Of a stretch of DNA of 64,000 nt, positions 25,271 through 33,174 are shown piece after piece (within the stretch, counting starts at the first letter, position 1; each line of letters starts with the position of its first letter). The notes below the pieces were generated by a model, which saw only the letters and a program-made list of their open reading frames with translations, made no database searches and was not told the DNA's origin. This DNA is from Streptomyces spiramyceticus (GTDB lineage: Bacteria; Actinomycetota; Actinomycetes; Streptomycetales; Streptomycetaceae): contig NZ_JARBAX010000001.1 in assembly GCF_028807635.1 (NCBI RefSeq), positions 3,364,501-3,428,500 on the forward strand. Direction: 5' to 3'. A program made the translations under genes and the position numbers.

Positions 25271-26020
25271 ATGGCGTACGTAACGGTGACCGCCCTGAGC
25301 CATCCCGGCCTGATCCGCGACCACAACGAGGACAGCCTGGTGGCCGGTCCGTGGACGCTGTGCGCCACTGTGACCGAGAACCCGCAGACGCTTGTGTTCC
25401 CTCTCGGCACACCGCTCGTCGTGGCGGTGGCGGACGGCATGGGCGGGCAGCCGGCCGGCGAGGTGGCCAGTGCGCTGGTCGTCCGGGAACTGGCGTTGCT
25501 CGGCCCCTCGCTGGACGGCGAGGAAGCCGTTCGTGACGCGCTCAAGCTGTGCAACCAGGCGGTGTACGCGTCCGCCGACCGCGATACGGCGCTGAGGACC
25601 ATGGGCACCACGGTCGCGGGTGTCGTCGTACTGACGGACTTGCTGGTCGTGTTCAACGTGGGCGACAGCAGGGTGCTCAACGCGACTCCGGACGGACTCC
25701 GCCGGGTGAGCGAGGACGACAGTCCGCCTCTGCCGCCGGGGCAGCGCACCACGTCGATCGTCACCCAGGCGCTCGGCGGCTCCCACCGGTTCAGCGCCAT
25801 CACGCCGCACGTCACGACAGCGCCGCTTTACCCGGGCGACCGCTACCTGGTGTGCACCGACGGCCTGACCGATCCTGTGCCGGAGGACGCAATCGACGAC
25901 CTGCTGAGCCTCCACGACGAGGACGCCAGGGCCGCTTTCGAGCTCTGGAAGTCCGCGATCGAGGCAGGAGGGCCCGACAACGTCACGCTCGCGCTGATCG
26001 GCGTCGGCGACAGCGAATGA
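25271..26020 (+). CDS. PP2C-type Ser/Thr phosphatase downstream of a TPP riboswitch
   Basis: 249 residues, a single PP2C domain. Metal-binding and catalytic motifs are intact: IRDHNEDSLV, VAVADGMGGQPAG, VFNVGDSRVL, LVCTDGLTD and GGPDNVTLAL. It resembles PstP/PrpC-like phosphatases without a membrane tail. AGGAGAGG lies 12 bases before the ATG, a slightly long spacing. The transcript must pass a TPP aptamer and terminator, so expression may fall when thiamin pyrophosphate is abundant. No kinase gene is adjacent. Confidence 0.87.
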   Translation: MAYVTVTALSHPGLIRDHNEDSLVAGPWTLCATVTENPQTLVFPLGTPLVVAVADGMGGQPAGEVASALVVRELALLGPSLDGEEAVRDALKLCNQAVYASADRDTALRTMGTTVAGVVVLTDLLVVFNVGDSRVLNATPDGLRRVSEDDSPPLPPGQRTTSIVTQALGGSHRFSAITPHVTTAPLYPGDRYLVCTDGLTDPVPEDAIDDLLSLHDEDARAAFELWKSAIEAGGPDNVTLALIGVGDSE

Positions 26021-26027
26021 CGCAGGT

Positions 26028-26120
26028 CGGCGCCATGTGGCGCCACTGTGGCGACGTGCGACGCCATGCCTGCGCCACGAGTGCTTGCGGTGGCGCCAGA
26101 GTGGTGCCATGATGGCGTCA
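26028..26120 (+). promoter_or_regulatory. phased TGGCGCCA operator array
   Basis: Eight-bp sites of type TGGCGCCA occur at 26028 (CGGCGCCA), 26038, 26091, 26102 (TGGTGCCA) and 26113 (TGGCGTCA), with spacings of 10, 11 and 11 bp inside the two clusters. Between them TGGCG and CGCCA form an inverted repeat (26049-26066). The last site overlaps the ATG of the downstream ribbon-helix-helix gene. One-turn spacing is typical of cooperative RHH repressor binding. Confidence 0.7.
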
Positions 26121-26659
26121 TGGACCTCACGCCGTATGTCGACAACCTCCGGCACGAGCTCGCCGTCGCCGCAGACGCGGGCGGAGACGAAGCCCGCGCC
26201 CTGGCCGAGCGACTCACCGCCCCCCTGGAGTCGGCCGCCAGGCTCACTCTGCTGAACGCGCTGTCCGCCGCCATGGACGAAGTCACCCAGGACCTCGCAC
26301 CGGGCTCGGTCGACGTACGGCTGCGCGGGCTCGACCCCGAGTTCGTGGTGACGCCGCCGCCGGCCCAGGAGCCGTACGGGGAAGCCGAACAGCACGACGG
26401 TGCACTGAGCGATGTACGTACGCCCGCGCCACCCGCCCTCCCTTCGGACGGCGACGAGGGCGGCACCGCGCGCATCAACTTCCGTCTTCCCGCCCACCTC
26501 AAGACCCGCGTCGAAGACGCCGCAGGACAAGAAGGCCTCTCGGTCAACGCCTGGCTGGTACGGGCCGTAAGCACCGCTCTGGAACCCGGCGAGGCCGGCC
26601 ACGCACCGGGTCGCAGTCGCCATCGGGGCCAGCAGGGCTACACGGGCTGGGTCCGCTAG
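26120..26659 (+). CDS. ribbon-helix-helix (CopG/HicB-like) regulator
   Basis: 179 residues. The N-terminal ~110 residues are helical (MDLTPYVDNLRHELAVAADA...) and carry no known domain. The C-terminal part has a clear RHH motif: strand ARINFRLP, helix HLKTRVEDAAGQEG, turn and helix SVNAWLVRAVSTALE. The ATG at 26120 is chosen; no Shine-Dalgarno is visible, so a leaderless message is possible. The promoter region holds a phased operator array that overlaps this start. It heads a row with DUF4097 and ABC exporter genes and probably represses them and itself. Confidence 0.78.
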   Translation: MDLTPYVDNLRHELAVAADAGGDEARALAERLTAPLESAARLTLLNALSAAMDEVTQDLAPGSVDVRLRGLDPEFVVTPPPAQEPYGEAEQHDGALSDVRTPAPPALPSDGDEGGTARINFRLPAHLKTRVEDAAGQEGLSVNAWLVRAVSTALEPGEAGHAPGRSRHRGQQGYTGWVR

Positions 26660-26749
26660 CCCGCACCACCACCGGCGTACCGCACCACATCTCATCCGAC
26701 CCGCCCCACCGGCGGGAACGCACACCACAGCCATGAGGACGGGACAGCC

Positions 26750-27586
26750 ATGCCTGATTTCGACACCCCCGAACCGATCTGCGTCACCCTCGAATTCGAC
26801 ACCGGGTCCGCCAGGATCGTCGCGAGCAAGCGCACCGACACCGTCGTCGAGGTGCTGCCGAGCGACGGCGCCGACGAGGCCGATGTGCGGGCCGCGCAGC
26901 AGACCAAAGTGAGCTTCTCCGGCGGCAAGTTGGTGATCAGGGGCCCCAAGAAGCGTTCCCTGTTCGGCAAGAGCGGATCGCTGGACGTGAGCATCGAGCT
27001 GCCGGCCGGATCGGATGTTCAAGGCACCTCGCCCATGGCGGACTTCATCTGCGAAGGGCGTCTCGGGGACTGCAGGCTGAAGACCTCGCTCGGCGACATC
27101 CAGGTCGACGAGGCAGGGTCCGTGCACCTGAAGACCGGCCACGGCGGCATCCGCGTGGACCGTGTGACGGGGGACGCCGAGATCGCCGGCGCGGGCCGGG
27201 TCGACGCAGGCGAGATCGCGGGCACGGCAACGGTCAGGAACGGCAACGGCGAGACCGCGATCGGCGAGGTCACCGGCGACCTGCGGGCGAACTCGTCCAA
27301 CGGCCGCATCTCCGTCGGCGTCGCCCACTCCGGGGTCGACGCCAAGTCCGCCAACGGCGGCATCCGGATCGGCGAAGTGGCGCGCGGCCAGGTGGTCCTC
27401 CAGATCGCCTCCGGTGACGTCGAGGTCGGCATTCGTGAGTCCACCGCCGCCTGGCTCGACGTGAGCACCCGCGTCGGCAGTGTGCGCAACTCCCTCGGCC
27501 CTTCGGAGGGTCCGGGAGCGTCCGAAGAGACGGTCGAGGTGCGCGCCCGCACGGGTGTCGGCGACATCGTGATCCGCCGCTCCTGA
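26750..27586 (+). CDS. DUF4097-type beta-strand repeat protein
   Basis: 278 residues, no signal peptide. The sequence is a run of short strands with repeated patterns such as GDIQVDEAGSVHLKTGHGGIRVDRVTGDAEIAG, typical of DUF4097 right-handed beta-helix-like proteins. The family often lies beside ABC transporters, as here. Function is unknown; a scaffold or sensor role is inference. It lies 90 bp after the RHH gene and 91 bp before the ABC ATPase gene on the same strand. Confidence 0.82.
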   Translation: MPDFDTPEPICVTLEFDTGSARIVASKRTDTVVEVLPSDGADEADVRAAQQTKVSFSGGKLVIRGPKKRSLFGKSGSLDVSIELPAGSDVQGTSPMADFICEGRLGDCRLKTSLGDIQVDEAGSVHLKTGHGGIRVDRVTGDAEIAGAGRVDAGEIAGTATVRNGNGETAIGEVTGDLRANSSNGRISVGVAHSGVDAKSANGGIRIGEVARGQVVLQIASGDVEVGIRESTAAWLDVSTRVGSVRNSLGPSEGPGASEETVEVRARTGVGDIVIRRS

Positions 27587-27600
27587 CCGTCCACGACACC

Positions 27601-27639
27601 GAAGCACGGCAAAGAAGCACGGCGAAGAAGCACGGCGAA
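27601..27639. repeat. three 13-bp tandem repeats between DUF4097 and ABC genes
   Basis: The units GAAGCACGGCAAA, GAAGCACGGCGAA and GAAGCACGGCGAA lie head to tail and are followed by the partial copy GAAGCA. They fill the leader of the ABC ATPase gene and raise local A content near its start. Confidence 0.85.
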
Positions 27640-27677
27640 GAAGCAACAACACGGAAGCACGAGAGACAAGGACTGTC

Positions 27678-28646
27678 ATGACCATGTCCACCGCCGCCCG
27701 GGCTGCGACCGCGCTCCGGCCGGCCATCACAGCCACCGGGCTGTCCAAGTCGTACGGCGACAAGGTGGTGCTCGACGGCATCGACCTGCACATCCCCGAG
27801 GGCACGATCTTCGCGCTGCTCGGCCCCAACGGCGCAGGCAAGACCACCACCGTGCAGATCCTGTCCACCCTCATCACCGCCAACGCCGGCGAGGCGCACG
27901 TAGCGGGCCACGATCTGGTCCGCGACGCCGATGACGTACGCCGCGCGATCGGCGTCACCGGCCAGTTCTCGGCGGTGGACAACCTGCTCACCGCCGAGGA
28001 GAACCTGATCCTCATGGCGGACCTGCACCATCTGTCCCGCCGCGAAGGCCGCAGGCGCACCGCCGATCTGCTGGGCCGCTTCGACCTCACCGAGGCGGCC
28101 ACCAAGCCCGTCGTCACCTTCTCGGGCGGTATGCGGCGCAAGCTCGACCTGGCGATGACCCTGGTCGGCAACCCGCGCATCATCTTCCTCGACGAGCCGA
28201 CCACCGGACTCGACCCGCGCAGCCGCCGCACCATGTGGGAGATCATCCGCAGCCTGGTCGCCGACGACGGCGTCACGATCTTCCTGACGACCCAGTACCT
28301 GGAAGAAGCGGACCAACTCGCCGACAGCATCGCCGTACTGGACCACGGGAAGCTGGTCGCCGAAGGCACCGCGGAAGAGCTGAAGCGCCGTATCCCGGGC
28401 GGCCACATCCGCCTCCAGTTCGCCGACGCGACCGGCCTCGCATCGGCCGCCGCCCTCTTCGACACCGCCGGGCGCGACAGCGAAGCACTCACCCTGCACA
28501 TCCCGAGCGACGGCAGCATTCCCACCCTGCGGGCGGTCCTCGACGTACTCGACAACGCGTCCGTCGAGGCCGAGGCACTCACCGTGCACACCCCGGACCT
28601 CGACGACGTATTCCTCACACTCACCGGCAAGGGGAACGCCCGATGA
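27678..28646 (+). CDS. DrrA-type ABC exporter ATPase
   Basis: 322 residues. Walker A is GPNGAGKTTTVQIL, signature FSGGMRRKLDLAMTL, Walker B IIFLDEPTTGLDPRSR, and the switch His is replaced by Gln in FLTTQYLEEADQLAD, as in DrrA-like drug exporters. A C-terminal ~100-residue regulatory part (DUF4162-like) follows. It pairs with the permease encoded downstream (ATGA overlap). Substrate is unknown; daunorubicin-type self-resistance is only the family namesake. Confidence 0.92.
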   Translation: MTMSTAARAATALRPAITATGLSKSYGDKVVLDGIDLHIPEGTIFALLGPNGAGKTTTVQILSTLITANAGEAHVAGHDLVRDADDVRRAIGVTGQFSAVDNLLTAEENLILMADLHHLSRREGRRRTADLLGRFDLTEAATKPVVTFSGGMRRKLDLAMTLVGNPRIIFLDEPTTGLDPRSRRTMWEIIRSLVADDGVTIFLTTQYLEEADQLADSIAVLDHGKLVAEGTAEELKRRIPGGHIRLQFADATGLASAAALFDTAGRDSEALTLHIPSDGSIPTLRAVLDVLDNASVEAEALTVHTPDLDDVFLTLTGKGNAR

Positions 28647-29434
28647 CCACCATGTCCTACGCCGTCCGCGATTCCAGGACAATGCTGCGCCGCAACCTCA
28701 AGCACGCACTGCGCTACCCCTCCATGACGGTCTCCGTCGTCGCGATGCCCGTCCTGATGCTGCTCCTCTTCAACTACGTCTTCGGCGGCGCCCTGGGTAC
28801 CGGCATCGGCGGCACGGCCACCGGCAGCACCGAGTACATCGACTACGTCGCCCCGGGCATCATCCTGATGGCCGCGACCTCCGGAGCCCTGGCCACGGCG
28901 GTCGGCGTCTGCGTCGACATGACCGAAGGCATCGTGAACCGGTTCCGTACGATGGCGATTTCCCGCGCGTCGTTCCTGACCGGCCATGTGGTCGGCAGCG
29001 TGATCCAGACAATGATCAGCATCGCGCTTGTCGTCGGCGTAGCGCTGCTCATGGGCTTCAGGCCCAATGCCACGGTCGTCGAGTGGGCCGCCGCCGTCGG
29101 CGTGCTGGCGCTGCTCACCCTGGCGCTGACCTGGCTGGCGGCGGGGATCGGCCTGGTGGCCAAGAACCCCGAGACCGCCAGCAACATCCCGATGCCGATG
29201 ACGTTCCTCCCCTTCATCGGCAGCGCCATCGTCCCGCCGGAGTCGATGCCCACCGGCCTGCGCTGGTTCGCCGAGTACCAGCCCTTCACGCCGGTCATCG
29301 AGACGCTGCGCGGCCTGCTGATGGGCACGGAGATCGGCACCAACGGGCTCGTCGCGCTCGCCTGGTGCGTCGGCCTCACCCTGGTCGGCTACCTGTGGGC
29401 GCGGTCGGCCTTCAACCGCGGCAGCGCCCGCTGA
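28643..29434 (+). CDS. ABC-2 type permease (DrrB-like)
   Basis: 263 residues with six hydrophobic segments. VAPGIILMAATSGALATAVGVCVDMTEGIVNRFRTMAISR is a typical ABC-2 loop, and the NPETASNIPMPMTFLPFIGSAIVPPESMP segment matches the DrrB subfamily. It starts in the stop of the ATPase gene (ATGA) and surely forms the exporter with it. It is the last gene of the RHH-DUF4097-ABC row. Confidence 0.9.
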   Translation: MTTMSYAVRDSRTMLRRNLKHALRYPSMTVSVVAMPVLMLLLFNYVFGGALGTGIGGTATGSTEYIDYVAPGIILMAATSGALATAVGVCVDMTEGIVNRFRTMAISRASFLTGHVVGSVIQTMISIALVVGVALLMGFRPNATVVEWAAAVGVLALLTLALTWLAAGIGLVAKNPETASNIPMPMTFLPFIGSAIVPPESMPTGLRWFAEYQPFTPVIETLRGLLMGTEIGTNGLVALAWCVGLTLVGYLWARSAFNRGSAR

Positions 29435-29536
29435 TCAGCCACGTCGTACGCCACATGCATCTCTTCCAGCTCGACATCGACCGAGAGACCTCTGCGCCGG
29501 CGCCGCGATGTGCGCACTCACGGCCACCGGAGGCGA

Positions 29537-30250
29537 TCAGTCCTCATCGGGGCCTTTCAGCTCCTGGAGCCGTTCGGCGATGTCGTCGGCCCACTCCTGG
29601 GCCCAGCGGCGGAGCCCGGTGACGGCGCGTTCGTCGAGTCCGTACGCGGCGAACTCTCTGTCGTCGATCCACTCGGCCCCGGTGAGGCGGGCCTGAAGGT
29701 CCGTGAGGTCGAACGTATCGATGGCGTGGCGGCGGCCCAGCTCTTCGAGTTCGGTACGGCTCCAGCGGTCCGCGACGGCACGTACGTCGATCAGGTCGCG
29801 GGCGAGTCCCCGGTCGTACAGAGCGCGGACCGTGGTGCCGATGACGTCCTCAAGGGAAAGGGCCAGCCCGTGCTCGGTCTGTACGGGCGGCCGCCAGAGC
29901 GCTTCCTTGAGGACGTCGACCAGGTATTCCTCACCGCTGTCGGCGCTGCCGGGATCGGTGACGATCAGCCGGGCGGACAGCGGATCAGCCTCCACTGCCT
30001 TCACCTGCCAACCGCGCGCCTCCAGGCCGGCGCGCACGGTGGCGGCGATGTTCTCCATCCGTTCCGGGTGCTCGGTGGCAACTTCGAGGTCGTGGCCGAC
30101 CCGGTCCACCAGGCCGTGGGCGTAGACGGCGTACTCGCCTGCGAGCGCCAGTGGGTAGGAAGCGCCCACGGCGAGAACGTCGGCGAGCAGCCGCCGGTGC
30201 GGTTCGGCTGCCACGGTCAGCGGATGGGCCGGCCGGAACGCCGGGACCAT
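29537..30250 (-). CDS. AbiEii/AbiGii-like nucleotidyltransferase family protein
   Basis: 237 residues. ALAGEYAVYAHGLVDRVGHDLEVAT is the nucleotidyltransferase-like active-site region (the usual GG[TG]A reads AGEYA; DLEV carries the acidic residues). The later LEDVIGTTVRALYDRGLARDLIDVRA matches AbiEii-type proteins. Members can be toxins of type IV toxin-antitoxin pairs, but no AbiEi antitoxin gene is adjacent. The start overlaps the small membrane protein gene by 34 bp. Function as a toxin is not established here. Confidence 0.72.
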   Translation of the reverse strand: MVPAFRPAHPLTVAAEPHRRLLADVLAVGASYPLALAGEYAVYAHGLVDRVGHDLEVATEHPERMENIAATVRAGLEARGWQVKAVEADPLSARLIVTDPGSADSGEEYLVDVLKEALWRPPVQTEHGLALSLEDVIGTTVRALYDRGLARDLIDVRAVADRWSRTELEELGRRHAIDTFDLTDLQARLTGAEWIDDREFAAYGLDERAVTGLRRWAQEWADDIAERLQELKGPDED

Positions 30251-30387
30251 CGCACGGTGGCGAAGGCCACATCGACCACGAAGAGCACGATGCCGATGAT
30301 CAGCAGATAGGCCATGCCCTTTGCCACCGCGCCGATGATTCCCAGTACGACGGCGACCAGGATGAGCGCCAGGAATAGTGCTACCAC
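30217..30387 (-). CDS. 56-aa hydrophobic membrane protein
   Basis: A short gene starting at a GTG with GGAGG seven bases upstream. The product is two hydrophobic helices (VVALFLALILVAVVLGII and AYLLIIGIVLFVVDVAFATV) and a basic tail (RWSRRSGRPIR). It resembles small hydrophobic proteins common near PRC-barrel and stress genes in Streptomyces. It sits just downstream of the PRC-barrel gene (18 bp) and overlaps the AbiEii-like start, so the three may share a transcript. Confidence 0.72.
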   Translation of the reverse strand: MVALFLALILVAVVLGIIGAVAKGMAYLLIIGIVLFVVDVAFATVRWSRRSGRPIR

Positions 30388-30405
30388 CCGAAAGCCTCCT
30401 TCGTG

Positions 30406-30762
30406 TCAGCGGCGGGCGAGTTGCCGTTCGCCGTTGGGCCCCGGCCGGTAGGTCATGCCGTAGTGCTGGAAGATCGATTCCTCCTGCTCGGCAGGCAGGA
30501 CGTCGTCCGTGCCGATCGAGGGGGCCTTTTTCACCAGTGCCTTGGCGTAGGCGACTTTGACGTAGCCCGGCCCGAGGATTGCCTCGCCGACAGGTACGAA
30601 GGTCAGGTGCTGCCGGGTGAGCAGCCCGCTCCGGACGGTGGCCATGGCCGGCTCATCGGTGGTGGTGTCCACATAGACCGCTTCGAGTACGCCGATCTTG
30701 TGGCCCTTCTGGTCGACGACATCGTGGTTGCGCCACTCGCGGATATCGGCTGCCTGGATCAT
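30406..30762 (-). CDS. PRC-barrel domain protein
   Basis: 118 residues. Residues 1-80 fit a PRC-barrel: REWRNHDVVDQKGHKIGVLEAVYVDTTTDEPAMATVRSG and FVPVGEAILGPGYVKVAYAK. The C-terminal part (EESIFQHYGMTYRPG) is common in Streptomyces members. GAGGGAGAGG precedes the ATG. Such proteins are small, soluble and often stress-induced; the ligand is unknown. Confidence 0.88.
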   Translation of the reverse strand: MIQAADIREWRNHDVVDQKGHKIGVLEAVYVDTTTDEPAMATVRSGLLTRQHLTFVPVGEAILGPGYVKVAYAKALVKKAPSIGTDDVLPAEQEESIFQHYGMTYRPGPNGERQLARR

Positions 30763-30934
30763 GCCCTCTCCCTCTTGAGCGCCCTCGGCGTTTCAAGTGT
30801 GCCCCCGCCGACCGCAGACGTCGCGGTCAGTCACCCGGACGGGGCCGCGCGCCTGGGTGTCCCAGTCCCTGTGCGACTGCTTGGCGGGCGAACCCCGGCC
30901 TCACTCTTGGTTGTGGCACCGGCGGCTGTGACAA

Positions 30935-30962
30935 CGGCCCCGGCGTATACACACCGGGGCCG
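30935..30962. terminator. hairpin in the 290-bp gap upstream of the PRC-barrel gene
   Basis: CGGCCCCGG (30935-30943) pairs with CCGGGGCCG (30954-30962), 10-nt loop, followed by a small GCCC-TTCC-GGGC hairpin. It probably ends the minus-strand winged-helix-like gene at 31051. The rest of 30763-31050 has no credible gene. Confidence 0.65.
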
Positions 30963-31050
30963 CCCTTCCGGGCGGTTGCACGTGAGAGTGAACCAACCCA
31001 AATCAATGCTACTGCCCATGGTGCGCCTCGGACGTGGCCCGAGCATCGCG

Positions 31051-31323
31051 TCAACCGCGCTTTTCTTCCTCGGCCTCCATGCGCCGAATGCCTTGGTGTG
31101 TCAGCGTGACCATGGCGGGCGTATTGCCCGTGGCCCAGTCGACCGAGATCAGGTCCTCGCCCACAAGATAAGTGCAGGCGGCAGCCAGATCCTCTTGGCG
31201 GATCCCGAGATCGTGAAGCAGCTGGGCGCCCGTGACACCCAGAAGGCGGTTGCCTTCAGTGGCCTCGTAAAGAGCCTGCATGATCTTCTCGCGGTACGCC
31301 TTCCGCTCCGCCAGTGATGCCAT
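31051..31323 (-). CDS. small winged-helix-like protein
   Basis: 90 residues, highly charged. The helical segments AERKAYREKIMQALYEATEG, GAQLLHDLGIRQEDLAAACTYL and a beta-rich VDWATGNTPAMVTLTHQGIRRMEAE look like a winged-helix unit with an 'LTxxGxxxxE' end seen in DUF2513/PadR-like small proteins. No ligand domain. AGGGGG lies about 6 bases before the ATG at 31323. Role unknown. Confidence 0.65.
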   Translation of the reverse strand: MASLAERKAYREKIMQALYEATEGNRLLGVTGAQLLHDLGIRQEDLAAACTYLVGEDLISVDWATGNTPAMVTLTHQGIRRMEAEEEKRG

Positions 31324-31511
31324 GACTACCCCCTCTGGGGAGAATTTCGCATTGCTCAATGCGGCGGTGAGATGCCGTGCGTCGAATGGAGCCCGCATTG
31401 ATTATCGCGGACGCCGCCGTGTTCTACCGCGCCGGCATTGCTCCGCGACTCCGCGCGATTCCGGGGGCCTGGGGGTGACGGGGTAGCCCTGGGCCTCGGT
31501 GATTGCCTCCC

Positions 31512-31545
31512 CTTTTAGGCGTCATCCTCTTTTAGGCGTCATCCT
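31512..31545. repeat. perfect 17-bp tandem duplication at a stop codon
   Basis: CTTTTAGGCGTCATCCT occurs twice without mismatch (31512-31528, 31529-31545). The second copy contains the TAA stop of the HicB-like gene, so the first copy is a duplicated 3' end. Confidence 0.92.
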
Positions 31546-32077
31546 CGGCAATCGCCCAGCCCGGGCGGCTGGGTGAAGCCTGTCGGTGCCGTTTCGGGCG
31601 CGTCATGCTGCTGTCGGATGTTCCAATGGCGGGTCGCTGATGCTTCGGTGGGCTCGGCATGGACAGGGGGCCGAGGCGCCATGGGCGTGGGTCGGCGGAG
31701 CCGCGTGGGGCTGTCGAGAACTGAGACACCTCTTGGTGGGACACACCGAGCAGTCGGCAGGCGTCGCCCTGGCTTACGCGCAAATCCTCGACCAGCGTGC
31801 GAGCCGCATCCGCGACTGCCTGCTGTTCGGCGGCATCGGCCGCCGCACGGCGGCTCCTTGCCTCCGACACGGACTGCAGCACTGATGCGAATTCCGGAAC
31901 CACCAGCTCCACGGCGATCGTGTCCGCCTGAACGCCACGCGCTTCGGCGATGGCGTCGCGCGCCAGGTCCTCGGCCTCGTCGAGGGTGCGGCACTGGGTG
32001 TGGAGGGCGGCATCCGGAATGTCGACGGCCCACCACCGGCCGATTCTGTGCAGGTGGGCCTCGTAGCCATGGCTCAC
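31532..32077 (-). CDS. HicB-like protein with HTH and abnormal tail
   Basis: 181 residues from a GTG at 32077 with AAGGAGG about 11 bases upstream. Residues 1-60 match the HicB-like fold (YEAHLHRIGRWWAVDIPDAALHTQCRTLDEAEDLARDAI). A helical linker leads to a short HTH (LRVSQGDACRLLGVSHQEVSQ). After VSQ the Pro/Arg/Ser-rich ~60 residues do not look like the family, which normally ends soon after the HTH, suggesting a frameshift or loss of the original stop. No HicA toxin gene is adjacent, so it is probably solitary. Confidence 0.65.
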   Translation of the reverse strand: MSHGYEAHLHRIGRWWAVDIPDAALHTQCRTLDEAEDLARDAIAEARGVQADTIAVELVVPEFASVLQSVSEARSRRAAADAAEQQAVADAARTLVEDLRVSQGDACRLLGVSHQEVSQFSTAPRGSADPRPWRLGPLSMPSPPKHQRPAIGTSDSSMTRPKRHRQASPSRPGWAIAEDDA

Positions 32078-32130
32078 GGGGGCTCGGCCTCCTTGATGTC
32101 TCAAAACTCGACAGCCTGCGAACGGAGCGA

Positions 32131-33000
32131 TCAGCCGACGCACACACCGATCAGGCACACCTGCACCGGCGATGTCGGCTCGGCCTCCGGCGTACCGGGG
32201 AACAGGTCCGCAAGCGGTGTTTCCGCGTCGCCGGGACGTTCGGTGGAAGCGGGCGGCGCGGTGGTCTCGGGGGCCGGGACCGGAGCCGCAGCCGGGGCGT
32301 CGGCGTTGGTGTTGTCAGTTGCGGTCCCCTTCGCCGACTCCGGCGTGGTGTCCGGCTTCGCGCTCAGGGGCGCTGAGGGCCGGGCCGTGGCGGCGGTCTT
32401 CGGCTGCCGGTTCGTCGTCGCGGCCGGTTCGTCGGCGGTGTCCTGCTGCTTGTTCGTTGTCACGGGTGGGCGAGTGCCGGGATGCCGCGAACCCCGGGTG
32501 TCCGGCTGCTCCGTCGACGAGTCGGTGTTCGCCGTACGGGGCGTGGACGTGGACGTGTTCACCGGTTCCGGCGGCGAGCCCGCCTGCGTGTGGCTGGTGG
32601 ACGGCCTGGTGGTCGGCAGCGCGGCAACGGTCAGGGCGCCACCGATCATCGCAACCGCCGTTGCCGCAACGGCCCGACGCCGGTGCTTCTTCCAACGCGC
32701 CAGCTGCCGACGCCGCGCCGCCCGGCCCTGCCCGGTGGCGGAGGCGCCCTCGAAGCCGTCGGACGAAGCGCTGCCGGACGCATCCGCCGTCGCGTCTGTC
32801 GTGTCTGTCGCGTCTGCGGATGCGCCGCTGCCGACCGGTGCGGCCTCCTCCGGGAACCACGTCTCCGCCGTCGTTTCGGCAGAAGCGACCGCGCCGTCGG
32901 GGCGATGGACAGGCGGGGCTATGTCGGGAGCGTAGGCGCCGCAGCCGGGACACACGAGCGCCCCGTTGAGAGTCCGGCGGCACGAGGAGCAGTAGTCCAT
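32131..33000 (-). CDS. zinc-ribbon membrane-anchored protein with Thr/Pro-rich stalk
   Basis: 289 residues. The N-terminus has a zinc ribbon (MDYCSSCRRTLNGALVCPGCG, two CxxC pairs). An acidic disordered stretch and a basic patch (ARRRQLARWKKHRRRA) come before one membrane helix (about 125-145). A long Thr/Pro/Ala stalk follows, ending with a Cys pair (VQVCLIGVCVG). The topology is probably zinc ribbon inside, stalk outside. The pattern recurs in Streptomyces; function unknown. The start at 33000 is chosen because the ribbon begins there. Confidence 0.72.
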   Translation of the reverse strand: MDYCSSCRRTLNGALVCPGCGAYAPDIAPPVHRPDGAVASAETTAETWFPEEAAPVGSGASADATDTTDATADASGSASSDGFEGASATGQGRAARRRQLARWKKHRRRAVAATAVAMIGGALTVAALPTTRPSTSHTQAGSPPEPVNTSTSTPRTANTDSSTEQPDTRGSRHPGTRPPVTTNKQQDTADEPAATTNRQPKTAATARPSAPLSAKPDTTPESAKGTATDNTNADAPAAAPVPAPETTAPPASTERPGDAETPLADLFPGTPEAEPTSPVQVCLIGVCVG

Positions 33001-33174
33001 ATGCGATCTTTCTGCTGACTGCGCCGCCAGGGACGCCGGCGACCTCTTCAAGTTCGCACGCGGGATCGAGCGGCCGTAACGCTAACCGCCCTCGCCGAAG
33101 GTGCTGCGCAGCCCTTGTGACGCTGTTGCAAAGATTTGCTGACGCCTCCGTACGTCACGATGCCCAGCCGTACG

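Noticed and set aside
26028..26120. CRISPR-like repeat array
   Set aside because: The sites are 8 bp and spaced one DNA turn apart; there are no spacers or cas genes. An operator array fits better.
29537..30250. Complete AbiE toxin-antitoxin system
   Set aside because: Only the AbiEii-like protein is present; the neighbours are a small membrane protein and a PRC-barrel protein, not an AbiEi antitoxin.
30827..31054. Two overlapping 70-75 codon minus-strand frames
   Set aside because: They cross a terminator-like hairpin, have no ribosome binding site and no recognisable sequence.
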